DNA of 64,000 nucleotides. It comes from Camellia lanceoleosa. Lineage: Eukaryota > Streptophyta > Magnoliopsida > Ericales > Theaceae. This document shows, one piece after another, positions 45,913 through 57,188 of this stretch (position 1 is the first letter of the stretch; each line of letters begins with the position of its first letter). The translations under genes and the position numbers were made by a program. Location: the NCBI GenBank assembly GCA_025200525.1, contig CM045770.1, positions 85,398,084 through 85,462,083 of the forward strand, given 5' to 3'. The notes under the pieces are model-generated. The model searched no databases. It was not told where the DNA came from and saw only the letters and a program-made list of their open reading frames with translations.

Positions 45913-47064
45913 TGTTGGAACAATCTTCTGTGTAAATAAAATAAATTGAAACTAATTCAAACAAAATAAAATAAAACTTACATAATTTATTTTTTCAAAC
46001 CAAAGAAAAATAAAAGACCAAGTCGAGTGTGTGACACTCTGTCCTTAAGACAGATTCGCCCCGCTATGGTGCTTACGATTGAGTGGCGTCTATCTCCTAG
46101 GATACAATGATCTTCACAAAATTATTGTAGCACTCCAAACAAATTTGTATGGCGAACCAAACATGTGTTCTATACTCTTTTTTTTTTCCTTCTAAAACTA
46201 GAATGAAGAATATATGCACTAGAGCAAAGTGGATAGCAAATGAGATGGGATTTTCAGACTAATTTTTTTGGTTTCCAAGATTGCTGGAACAGTAGGTATT
46301 TATAGGCAAAGAATACCTATCCGAATAGGTGTGAATCTGTCCAACAGATTCAGATTTGAATTTGAACAGGTAAGGTTTCAAATGAACAAGTGCAAACACC
46401 AACTGAATAGATAACTGCTGGAAATAAGATCTGTTTGAATTGTTTGAACCTGTCAAACAGTGCAGATTCGAAACTATAACTGCTGGGCAGTTATGAGTAG
46501 TTCTAGCCATTAATCTGTTTGAAAATACGGACTGAAATTGGAAGTATATGGACAGGAAATTAATTTCAATTTTGACACAAATTGGAATTTAATTTCATTA
46601 AGAATTTCTAGAAAAAATTCAAATAAATTAATATTAGAACCGACCCGACCCACACCCGCACTTGGCACGGCCGGCGGCGCGCGTGTGGTGGTTTGAGTTA
46701 AGGTTTACTTTGGCCATAACTTCTCCCTTCTACAAACTTGGGATGCCCCTTGGGGCCCAACCCAAGTGTTGTATTGTAGAGCTTATATACACAAAAAAGC
46801 TCTCTTAAAGTTTCAATGTGGGACAATCTATTAAAAGAAAACCCACATTTAAGTCTTTAAATGTCCATTCCTCGAACTCGAAAACGATGTCAACTTCTCA
46901 TTCACTCATAAATGGTTTTGACGAACTGTCTTCACCGTGTGACTTCCCCTGCGGTAAGGAACACATCACCTCTTCGGACCCACCCCAAAAGACGTTCGGG
47001 GCCCACTCAATTTTGGGCTCAAAGATGGCCCAAAATAAGTCTATATTACACCATTTTCCCAACA
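45913..47064 (-). repeat. Copia 5' LTR
   Basis: A 1,152-bp LTR, highly similar to 39633-40836, bounded by TGTTGG and CCAACA. Confidence 0.88.
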
Positions 47065-47069
47065 ATTTC

Positions 47070-48029
47070 AAATCATCATAATCAAAACCCAGAAAAACCA
47101 TCTAAAATCTCAGTAAAATGGTCTTGCAACATTCGCCGAAAAATGAAGCAGGTAATCGTCTCCTTTTTTTAACAACTCTGTACATGCACTACTCCACCCC
47201 TCACTGCGACTGACTGCCGATTTTTTTGAACTTATCCTCACTTTTATTTCTTAATTTATATTTAATTAGGCACTCACTCCATAAATCAAAGTCTCATTTT
47301 TGTTGCATCAAAAGTTCAAGCGTTTTTCTACTTTGCCCAAAAGGACAAAAGTAAACACAATGACCAAAATAGGGAGAAATAGCATCACTCTACTTTTAAT
47401 TTTATTTTTTATGAAGATACAAGAGTTTCATCTTCATTTACTTTTACTTTTATAGTTGAAATTATCTACTTTGGAAAAAACTGCCAATATTACTGAAAAA
47501 TCTCCCAAGGCTTTCTTTCTTTACTCACCTCAAATTTAATGTTATTTCATTTTAGAACCTAGGTCAAAATTGTTATGAAATGATTTTTTATCTTATTTTT
47601 TTATAATTCTATATCAGTTCATTGGACCAACTAATTGGAAGGCCAGTTTCACCGTCCACTAGCAGGGATCCCAATTAAAGTCGAGATAAAGCCCGTATGG
47701 ATTGACCTAAAAAAATTATTTACACTTAAGAAGTTTTGAACTTGAGACTTTAAAAGAAGCACACCTCTAGAAAATGATTACTTGGCCCATGCAAAGAATG
47801 AAAAAATGAATTAATCACTTAAAATATTAGTTTATTTTGTTAATAAAAATAATGTATTAGTTGGTCATACTAAAAATAATGAAATATGAATTTCATAGCA
47901 TTTAAATATTAAGAAAAAGATATTTTTGAAAAATCAATTTCTAGGAAACAATATTTGTTCTTGAAAAAACAAGGAAAAAAAAAATTTATGGGGTATTTAC
48001 AAAAAAATAAAAAATAAAAATCCCAAGGT
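47070..48029. other. AT-rich sequence between copia and solo LTR
   Basis: Apart from the first about 80 bp (see 39234-39632), no coding region or repeat is recognised. Confidence 0.4.
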
Positions 48030-48034
48030 TTCAC

Positions 48035-50153
48035 TATAGCAACCCCGGTCTTTCTCTAGTTGGTTGTTGTATCCGCACTTAGATTCCGTGGATTCTATTA
48101 TTATATATTTGTTGTTGTCATCCTTTAATTCCTTATTTTTGAGTTATAGGATGTTTTGGGCAGGTTGGTTACAGGTTAGGAGTGTTTGGGAGCAAAGGGT
48201 TGCTGCCTAGAATTTTGCCCCTTCGCTCGAGCGAATAGTTTGTCGCTCGAGCGAGATCTTTGTTTTTGGTCCTTCGCTCGAGCCAAGTTTTCTTCGCTCG
48301 AGTGAGAGACTGCGTCTGGGCATTAGACCTGAGGGCTATATTTCTTGGCTCGAGAGAGATTTCCTTCGCTCGAGCGAGCGAGGTGTATATTTTCGAGTTC
48401 TTCACTCGAGCGAGCATTCTGCTGCTCGAGCGAGCTTTTGGGTTGCAGACCTGAAGCTTCAAGTTTTTGGCTCGAGCGAGACTTTCTTCGCTCGAGCGAG
48501 CTTTCTTGTGTCTGGTCGCTCGAGCGACCAATCGTTCGCTCGAGCGAGCCTATTTAATATAAATACGCAGCAGTGGTTTTAAACATCTTTTTTTCATCCT
48601 CTTTTGTTTTAAAAACCCTAGGTCCATGTTCTCTCTCCCTTCACTCGCCTTCTCTCTTAGGTTTCATCTATTTTTAGGGTGTTTCTACCCTAGGTCCTTT
48701 ATTATAAAGATAGAATGGGTTGAGGACTTCGTTTTAATCTGAAGAACTTGGGATTTGGAGTGCGTTGGTCTTTGGTCTTCATCTCCGTTTGGATTCTAAC
48801 TTCGAGGTGGGAATACCCTACTCCATACTATAGGTTTTGTCCTAAGTTTTGGTCATTTTGATATGTTAGTGTCGTTTGGTAATTTTGGAAAAAACTAGGG
48901 TTTGTATTATAATTTGAGAAATAGGGAATTGTTTATATATTAAATTCCATGTGATTGTGAATCATGAAAAAATGACATTGGTAGTGTCAAATTGAGAAAA
49001 TTGAACCTTACGGTTGATTTTGAATAAAGGGGGAAAAACCCTAACTGTTGTAATAAATTAATTTGTATAATTAATTTTGGAAAAAAATTGTGGAATTAAG
49101 TTTAATTCATGAAATTGGGGAATTATGGGATTAAATGGTGTAGTTGGATAGTTTAATCACTCACCTATGAAAATGTTGAGTTTACATTTGTTGATACATT
49201 TATTTCCTGTTTAGAAATAACTATTTTGGGCTATCGGTGGAGGATAGTCGTGATTGTTGTAGACATTGCATGTTGATTAGAGAAAACTGAAACTAATCTC
49301 ATTGAATAAGTCATTGAATATGACGGTTGAATTAATACAGCAAATACGTGTATTGATTGAATATTGTGTATGACAAGTGTTTAATACATTGTATATACAT
49401 ATTGTTTGGGAGGAGATAGGGGATGTACTCCATGGTTTGAGGGAAGATAGGGGATGGACTCTCAAACCTATTTAGGAGGAGAAAGGGGATGGACTCCATT
49501 AGTACATCAATTATGTGTACTTATTAATTTATGGAAGTGTTTTAGTATGAGTCTTAGTCTCATTTAAATTGTTGATATTGGAAGTAATGTTAATGTGAGA
49601 TGTAGTCTCATTTTATAGTCTGGCCAGGTTCTGAGCCATGTTTGTATAATTGGAAAGTTGAATAATAACGGAAAGTGAAACATGTCATGGACATTATTGT
49701 CATGAAACTGTATAGTGATATAATGGATTTATAAGTGTTAACCATCCATCGAATGCTATTGCTTTAGTCAATACTTATATTTGGTTTAGTATATTTCTGC
49801 TGGGCTGTGGCTCACCCTATACGGGAATATCATTTTCAGGTCTAGGTGATATGCTATCTCCAAGGACTTAGCTTGGAAGGCTTTGGATTTGAAGACTTGT
49901 TTTTAGTTATTTGTTTTATTTTGATATTACATGTAAACTCAAGCCCATGGTTTAATTTGTAGTTGAGTTAGTACTCACGTTTTGTGTCCAAGTGTTGGCT
50001 TGGAAAGATGTAAGCCCGTATGGCAGTTACTTTCGTTGTTATGTGTAATGTCTTTTAATAAGAATACTCTGATGAATGGAATAATGTTTTGTTTTCTTTT
50101 AGCAATGCATGTCAATATTGTGTATATTATGGGTTTATTTTGAGGGCATTACA
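48035..50153 (+). mobile_element. Solo chromovirus-type LTR
   Basis: A 2,119-bp sequence beginning TATAGCAACCCC (altered TG) and ending GGGCATTACA, flanked by a perfect duplication TTCAC (48030-48034 and 50154-50158). The start resembles that of the framework chromovirus LTRs (TATAATAACCCC) and it also has a CTCGAG-palindrome block. A TATA-like TTAATATAAATAC follows that block at about 48551-48564. There is no primer site or polypurine tract beside it. Confidence 0.8.
48222..48552. repeat. Dense CGCTCGAGCGA palindrome array
   Basis: Twelve CTCGAG cores lie in about 330 bp, most within TTCGCTCGAGCGAGC. The array is just upstream of a TATA-like box. Open frames across it (with repeated SLERA-like peptides) are by-products of the repeat. 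Confidence 0.88.
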
Positions 50154-50690
50154 TTCACTCTTATAATAAAATAAATCTTGAATTTTTTATTTTGGTAATT
50201 TAAATCCTATACTTTTAATAAGTTTTCAAACTAAATTATTTGTCTTCAGTAAAACAAAATTAAAAAAAAAGTATTTTAATCATTAAATACAACTACACAA
50301 TGTATTTTAGACATTTTAAGTATACCGAGTTTAAAGACTAAATTTTTTTTTTTTTTTTTTTCCGTCGATTTTGGTTTAGATGAAAAAATAAATTAAAAGA
50401 TTAAAATTTAAATTAACAAAATTCAAAATTTAAGATTTATTTTATTATAAGAATTAAACATTGGAATTTTTTATTTTTATTTTTATTTTTTTTATTACCC
50501 CCAAATTCAATGTTCTAATAAGAATGATGGCCTGATAGAAATATAAGCAGACGAGGATTTGCAAGATCATATAAGAAGCTTTTTTTAAGCCCTTTCTCAA
50601 CTTAAAAGCCTAAACTTGAGCTAACCACAAAAATCATAAAAATCTCAAACAGGTCCAATCTAAGCCAAATCGTACGAGTTTAAGAAACTT

Positions 50691-51127
50691 TTAGATAGCG
50701 TTTGGTAGAATTTTAAAATTATGATTTGAGAATAGAGTTGTATTTTAAGTTTGTGAGCTTTGGAATTATGATTTAAATCTGAAAAATTATTTGGTTATGA
50801 GTTTTGAAAAAAGTTTTGAATTGAGTTTGAAATTTTTAATGTGACATATGATATTTGATTAAAAAACTTACAACTTATTACCAAACACACAATCCAAAAT
50901 TCTATTAAAAGCTCATAAATTTTTTTTTAAAAAATCTAAAAATATTTTTTTTAAATATATATAAAAAAAAAACTATTCTGGTCAACCAGCTGAACGTCCG
51001 GGGGGATAACCGGGTAGACGAGTTTTCAAACGCGGATGTGGAATAAATTTTGAAAGTTGTATCCAAACAGAGGGTTCACGTGAAATGGTAGAATTATAAT
51101 TAGAACACTGCACCAAACATAGCCTAA
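50691..51127. mobile_element. MITE-like element
   Basis: Inverted ends TTAGATAGCGTTTGGTAG and, reversed, TTAGGCTATGTTTGGTGC bound about 437 bp of AT-rich sequence without coding potential. A degenerate 8-bp duplication (AAACTTTT/AAATTTTC) would fit hAT but is not convincing. Confidence 0.5.
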
Positions 51128-51410
51128 ATTTTCAATTCTAGCCTCACTTTTTTCACACAATGGGCTTGGGTAATGACCTACATGCTAATCATGCATTATG
51201 CGATTAACGAAATCATCAATCTTTCTCTCCTATTATTACTATAAAAACACTAAAAGATAATGGTTAATCATGATCTTTCATTAACAATCTCAGCTTTTTC
51301 TTTCTCATTAAGCATGATCTTTGAAGGTGGGATTATTTATGGTTATAATTTATCACGGTTTTTTAATCGTAATATTACCTTCAAAAAACTGTGATTGTTT
51401 CTACAAAACA

Positions 51411-52024
51411 AAAGTCAAGTCAAAAACACCTTCTAAAGCTCCAAGAAGACTTCTAAGGACCTCAGCTAGAAGGTGGTCAAGTTTGAAGGGTTGATAGGCA
51501 AACTTGATGTGTATCTACACTTGTATGCACAAAAGTTTAAGAGAGAGAGAAAGAAATGTAAAGAGAGAGAGAGAGAGAATTTTGTTCCAAAATTTCCAAC
51601 CCTCTTCAATGGGAGAGAAAGTCCCATATTTATAGAAAAACAAGCTTTTGGTTGAGTTATATCAGTCCATACATGTGTATGGTGATCAAGCTGATTGTGC
51701 CAACAGCTAGAACAACTGTCAAGAAAATATCTGCAAAAAAAGTCACCAATGGCAAGTAGGCCACTAATGTGGCCGGCCGTCCACCAATGATGGCTGACAG
51801 GCCACTTGGGTGGCCAGCAGCCTCAATTGGTGGTCGGCAGCCACCAAGGGTTGCAGGCTAGAAGATGTTGGTCCAAAACAAGGCACATGGGGGTTTGAAG
51901 GCTCAAAGACAAGGCATTCTGCCGAGGACTTCGGGCACCAAAATGAGCACAAACAATCACAATCATTGTGTGCACCAACGATGACATTCAAGTCTTGAAG
52001 ACGGTCAAAAATGGGGTGTCTACA
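51411..52024 (-). repeat. 5' LTR of element T, outer part (U3 end)
   Basis: This aligns with 15770-16373. It has a TATA-like CTATAAATATGGG at about 51625-51637 and a GGCCGGCC-rich block at about 51750-51840. It ends at 52024 as GGGTGTCTACA, next to the GTCTC duplication (52025-52029). Confidence 0.88.
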
Positions 52025-54467
52025 GTCTCATGTTCAGTTCTTTTTGGGTGTAGAAATATTTCAAGCTTTATGCTCGGTATACACTTCGCAAGTCACACCA
52101 CACAAATAGTGTCGCCAAATTTTCAAGTCAAACACCACGGCTGCTCATTTAAGGTCATGTGTCGGATTGTTCTTTTTATGTGGTCGAAGTTGATGAGAGG
52201 CATAAGCAATCACTCACATCCTAAACCTTTGTAGGAGGCATCACTATAAATTTGAAACCCATCGGTTCCTTTAGGCAAGGTCAGAATTGGTGCAGTCACT
52301 AGTCTAGTTTTTAGGTCTTGAATGGCCGATTCCGTAGATCATTCCAATCAAATGGTACATTTTTCGAGGTCAATTGGGTGAGTGGCAAGGCAAGCTTAGA
52401 GAAATCTTTCACAAATCTATGATAATAGCCTGCAAGTCCCAGAAAACTTCTAACTTCAGACACATTAGTTGGCCTTGGCCAGTCTATAATGGCTTCAATT
52501 TTCTGTGGATCCATTGATATACCATCCTTGTCAATCACATGTCCCAAAAATGCTATGTTATCGAGCCAGAATTCACATTTGGACAATTTCGTATACAACT
52601 TCTTTTCTCTCAAAATCTGTAAAGCAGTTCTCAAGTGTTGTTCATGTTCTTCCCTGCTTTTGGAGTAAATCAAAATATCATCAATAAACACAACGATAAA
52701 TTCATCAACATATCATCAATGAACACAACGATAAATATATCAAGAAATTGTTGAAACACCCTGTTCATTAGGTCCATAAACGTTGCAGGTGCATTAGTTA
52801 CACCGAAGGGCATTACCAAAAACTCATAGTGTCTGTATCTAGTTCTGAATGTTGTTTTCTCTACATCTTCTACTTTGACCTTTAATTGGTGATACCCGAA
52901 TCTAAGGTCAATTTTGGAAAAGACTTGGGCTCCCTGAAGTTGGTCAAATAAATTGTCTATCCGGAGTAGAGGATATTTGTTCTTAAAAGTTACTTTATTT
53001 AGTTCTCTGTAATTTATGTACAGTCTCAAAGACCTATCTTTCTTTTTGACAAACAAAACTGGAGCACCCCAAGGTGAAGTGCTCGGTCGGATGAACTTTT
53101 CTCACACAGACTCAAGCATACCAGGTGGTCTAAACACGACAGATTTACTCACGTAATCAATGGTGGCATAGTATTTCGTTAACCAATCCGTACCAAGTAT
53201 GCAGTCAAAATAATCAATACTCAATGGTAACAAATCCACATACAATGTCACATGTCCAATTACAATATCACATGCCAGGTAAACATAAGTACATACCATA
53301 GGACCTCTAGAAGGAGTAGTCACAGATATTAAATAATTCATAGGTTCTAATGGTCGAGTCAATTTTCGTGAAACAACATGCGACACAAAAGAGTGTGTAG
53401 AACCAGAATCTATCAAGACATACGCATTTTGAGCACAAATGGAAATTATACCTGACACCACAAATTTGGTGTTTTGTACATCTCCAGGCACTAATGCAAA
53501 CACTCTCCCTTGCCTTAGCGTTTTATTCCCGGTATTACCCCTAGTATTAGGTCTTACATTGGTCCTCGTTACAGCAGCAGATCCGGCTGAACTTGCTCCA
53601 GGATGGTTAGCATTGTCAAATCTCAGCGAAAAATCTCTAATCATGTTGCCAGTCTTGCCACACCAAAAACACGCACCTGAGGCATGGTGACACGTGCCTT
53701 TATGCTTCCTTCTGTAATTAGGGCAGTTTGGAATAGAGCCACTACTATGGCTAAAGCTGCTAGAGGATCTCGTATTCTGTCATTTTGAAAATGACCGGCC
53801 CTTTTTGAAATCAAATCTAGATCGTTTACCCTTCCATTCAGTTGTCGGAGTTGGAGCTTGTTTCTTTGCTGCCAAAATGGCCTCTGCCATCAATGCTTTT
53901 TCATGCATTCTTGTAATCAGTATCCACCATGTGTGGAGCAAATTGAAACAATTCAGTGAATTTAGCTTCATACTCCGCTACGAATATTCTGCCTTGTATA
54001 AGTTCTTGAAATTCTAACACTTTCTGATCTATGAAGCATTAGAGAAAATACTTGTTGTACAAAATTTCATTAAACTGAGCCCACGTCATGTTCCCATTAT
54101 TAGTTCGGATTAGTAACCACCATCTCCGAGCTTCATCTTTTAACGTGTAGGTGGCCAAAAAAACTTTTTGTGTTTCGGAGCAAGGAAACACTTCAAATAG
54201 TTTCTCCATTTCGAGCAACCAGGTTTCTACCTTTAAGGGTTCAATGCCACCCAAGAAAGTTGGCGGCTTCGTCTTCATAAACTTCTGAGTTAGGTTGATT
54301 ATATCATTGTTATCTGGCTCATGTTGTGCTAGTGGAGGCAGAGAGGGCAAAGGTTATTGCCTCTGTTGTTGTATCAGTGCTTCAGTCAGAGCTGCAAGCA
54401 TTTGTTCCATACGACTCATGCGAGCCTCAGAGGATTCGGTGGCATCATTACTTCTTGTATTTTCCAT
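52025..54467 (-). pseudogene. Framework chromovirus, 5' half: gag, protease, RT, start of RNase H
   Basis: Gag starts at the ATG at 54467 (MENTRSNDATESSEARM). Capsid has PPTFLGGIEPLKVETWLLEM and AQFNEILYNKYF. The zinc knuckle CFWCGKTGNM lies near 53665 (His replaced). Protease has VLIDSGSTHSFVS and ILGTDWL. RT has [33 protein letters not shown] and [13 protein letters not shown]. The active-site region VVFIDD is hit by a 35-bp tandem duplication at about 52674-52745 that shifts the frame. About 330 bp between protease and RT (present in the neighbour at 59947-60280) is missing at about 53102. RNase H is cut by element T at 52025 and resumes below 12889. Confidence 0.85.
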
Positions 54468-54672
54468 TGCTATAGGTAAACAGAGCACTATAAACATAGG
54501 CAAATAATTCTTTTCACAATATTCAGATTATTCATTTCAATTTCATTTGTTCATGGTCAGGTTCAATTTTCACATTTAAAGAACACACACACTCACATAT
54601 GCAGATTAAATGCCTCTACTTCTTACTAGGACATCCTAAGCTCATATGGACCCGTGTGTGCGGTAAAACACG

Positions 54673-54685
54673 TGCTCTGATACCA
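54673..54685 (-). other. Primer-binding site (initiator tRNA-Met) of the framework chromovirus
   Basis: The minus strand reads TGGTATCAGAGCA, 3 bp after the LTR end, as at 7422-7434. Confidence 0.92.
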
Positions 54686-54688
54686 CTC

Positions 54689-57188
54689 TGTTGTAACCCA
54701 AACCCGTCCTTATAGGTTTAGGGTTGTAACTGGCCAGTAATCCTTGGATTACCAAAGGCCTCTGACTAGATTAACATATAATTAGGGGCTGTAAAAGCAA
54801 AAACATATGCAGTCCATTGAGCTGTGCTAACATACATGGGACAAAAATTTAAAACTTGGATGAAATACATACATATAACGTCAAATCTACATAAGTCTTG
54901 CAGCGCTGTACAAGGTGTGCGGATGAACAAAAACAAAACAAAACGTTCTACACAAGACAACTCTAAGCATGGTTCACAAAACTTGACTTCTTAAACGGGA
55001 ACCTCCCCAAGAGGCTTGGTAGCTGGCTGACCCAAAACTCACCAGGCATCAGCTTAGGCTTGATCACGCGCCGAGTCACCTACATACATAATATAAACAA
55101 TGAGCGGAAGCCTAGTGAATAATAACAGAGTAAAGGGTTAAATGAATGATGTCCCAACAGATTTAGAAAATAGAAACAAATTCATTTTCATAATCTTGCT
55201 TGAATCGTATAGGGAAATCAAAATTCATACTTGTTCATATAGGATACATCCATTAGCGCTAACAAATCAAATACAGAGTATTAAGAGTCATACTTGTCAG
55301 TTCCATAAAGAAACCTCCGGTACTAAGAATAGATAACATACTTGTCAGTTCCATAAAGGAACCTCCAGTACTGGGAACAAATAACACACTTGTCAGTTCC
55401 ATAAAGGAACCTCTAGTACTAGGAACAGATAACATACTTGTCAGTTCCATAAAAGAACCTCCAGTATTGGGTACAGATAACATACTTGATGCTATGGAAT
55501 TGTTGTCATGAATACTTTTCAATATATGGACTATCATTCATTGTACAAAACGTAATTGGTCCATAAAACAGATCTTATTGAATCATACAAAAAATAAATA
55601 ACATAGTTTTACTAAGTTATTACTCATAGATGGCTCTAAACAAAATAACAGAGCAGACAAATCAGGTAACTTGCGGCGCATGACCTACACAGATACAGAA
55701 CGAATATGTACTGAATTACACACCCAGAATTATTAACTTAGTTCTTTCTTCTTTCAGTGTGTTTCTACTTCTTATCCTCATTATTATGTCTTAACTAGGG
55801 CTTAGGAATGCCTAGGATGCAATGAGGATGCTGAAATGCACTTGAAAACACTTAGGCAAATATGCTGAAAACAGGGGCCTCGCTATAGCGCAACTTCCTT
55901 CGCTCTAGCAGAGGTTCCAGAGTGGTTGCTCGAGCTGTTTGCAAACTTCTGCAAAAGTACTGGTTACTTAAATTTTCTACTTGATGGTCACTAGATGGTC
56001 GATTTAGCTTGAGACTAAGGTTTTCGCTCGAGTGCAACTCTCGTCGCTCGAGTAGTCTACAAAAATGTTAAAATTCTAGAAGCATGCAATTTACGCTCAA
56101 GCCAACTTTTGGTCACTTGAGCGGAGGCGCAAAACACAGAGTGGTCGCTCGAGCGCAGGATTTGTCGCTTAAGCGGAGATGCAGAATCTGGAATTTCCAG
56201 ATTGCTCTTCATGGCTCAAAACTCGATTTCAAAGCTTCAATCTTGTTCACTTTGGCCAAAAACTTTAGAAAACATTTGGAAACTTATAAGAAAACATGAA
56301 ATGATGGTTAATTCAAAAAATTAAGGCCCAAACACAAATCAATTCTCCAAAATCAAAGTGAAACTTCATGTCTCTACACATGCATGTAATGATATGGATT
56401 CAAAACCTCTAAACCATGCACAAATGAAATGTTAAAGTGTAAATTCACCATGAGCTCCCATAATTGAACAGGAATAGGCCCTTGCATGTGAGGATTAGTT
56501 GAAATCAACACTTGAAATTCATGAATTATGCATGCATGTGTGGTATGAGTTACATTCCTTGATTCCTAGCTCAATTCCCATGCTTAACACTTCATCCTCT
56601 AGAATTCTTGCACTAAAGTCTTGATTACAAAGCTTAAGGACAAAATTCTTACCTAGAGTCTTAGATTCACAAGTGTAGAAGCTTCACCTCCCAAATTCTC
56701 TTCAATTCTCCAACAATTCCTAACAATTCTCCTATTTTCTAACTTTGATCTCAATTTCCTTCCTTCTCTTTCTTTCTCTCACATTTTGTGCTTGAAGAAT
56801 ATGAAGTGAGGCTGTGAAAGGAATTAATGGAGTCAAAATAGCCTTATATAGGCTCAATCAAGAAGGCTTAATCAAAATTGGTTTAAGAATGGTTAAGTAT
56901 CATTAATTTATTCTAATTATTTCATTCCAAATTGAAGTTCAATTAAACCTACCATAAAATTCTAAAAATCCCAAATAACACATAAATCAAGTCAATTTCT
57001 TGCTCGGATGCCGATAAGGCTCTCAATTCGCAGAACAAAACAGAAACACAAATTGATATTCCTACAATAGATATATATAAACACAAATAATGCAATGCAC
57101 ATAGAAGTAACTCAAGATTTCATCTTAATTACTTATTAAGCATTTTTAATCATGGTTTAACAGTTAATCACAGGTCAGGGTTGTTACA
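54689..57188 (-). repeat. Chromovirus (Tekay/Del-like) LTR, right copy
   Basis: A 2,500-bp LTR, beginning TGTAACAACCC on the minus strand, with TATA-like CCTATATAAGGC at 56841-56852. Flanked low by a primer site and high by a polypurine tract, so it too is shared by two internal regions. It contains a 48-bp repeat (about 4-5 units, 55285-55500) and decayed CTCGAG palindromes (55880-56180). Confidence 0.9.
55285..55500 (-). repeat. 48-bp tandem repeat in the right chromovirus LTR
   Basis: CTTGTCAGTTCCATAAAGG recurs every 48 bp, four clear units plus a partial. The left LTR has about three. Confidence 0.85.

Larger units (their letters stand above)
39633..47064 (-). mobile_element. Ty1/copia retrotransposon, full length but inactive
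   Basis: The LTRs are 39633-40836 and 45913-47064, both bounded by TGTTGG/CCAACA (left copy ends CCAATA). The internal region encodes gag, protease, integrase, RT and RNase H in copia order on the minus strand. The polypurine tract TGTGGGGGAT is at 40837-40846. I cannot identify a tRNA primer site next to the 5' LTR; the minus strand there reads ATCTTAAGACAAATTCG. Stops lie in every domain. The overall sequence is TNT1-94-like; lineage within copia is uncertain. Confidence 0.88.
38971..51410. mobile_element. 12.4-kb insertion of unknown type inside the element T 5' LTR
   Basis: The 3' LTR reads straight through the equivalent point (TTCTAAGCACAAAGTCAAG at about 15770), while here the LTR breaks at about 38968 and resumes at about 51411. 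Inside are a copia element, a solo LTR, a MITE-like element and about 2.4 kb of other AT-rich sequence. I find no clear terminal repeats; CAAA at both edges could be a short duplication. Just before the right edge is an inverted pair ATCACGGTTTTTT / AAAAAACTGTGAT (about 51354-51396). Confidence 0.6.
12890..52024 (-). mobile_element. Element T: giant Tat/Ogre-type Ty3/gypsy retrotransposon with nested insertions
   Basis: The ends are TGTAGACACC...GAGCCACA on the minus strand, with a 5-bp duplication (GTTTC/GTCTC). Order on the minus strand: 5' LTR (52024-51411 plus 38970-36277), tRNA-Arg-type primer site, gag, protease, RT, RNase H, second RNase H, integrase, two antisense genes, tandem array, polypurine tract, 3' LTR (16373-12890). 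Removing the solo LTR (about 4.0 kb) and the 12.4-kb insertion leaves about 22.7 kb, in the size range known for Ogre-like elements. A second RNase H and an Arg primer site are Tat-lineage traits. All genes carry stops. Confidence 0.88.

Noticed and set aside
48169..48557. Open frames on both strands across the CTCGAG array as genes
   Set aside because: The palindromic repeat is open in several frames at once and lies in an LTR next to a TATA-like box.
5239..52024. A single Tat element reaching from element A to element T
   Set aside because: The two are in opposite orientations and each has its own polypurine tract and LTR.
53102..53110. Natural gag-pol stop between protease and RT in the chromovirus
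   Set aside because: The neighbour copy shows about 330 bp of coding sequence missing here, so the stop lies at a deletion junction.
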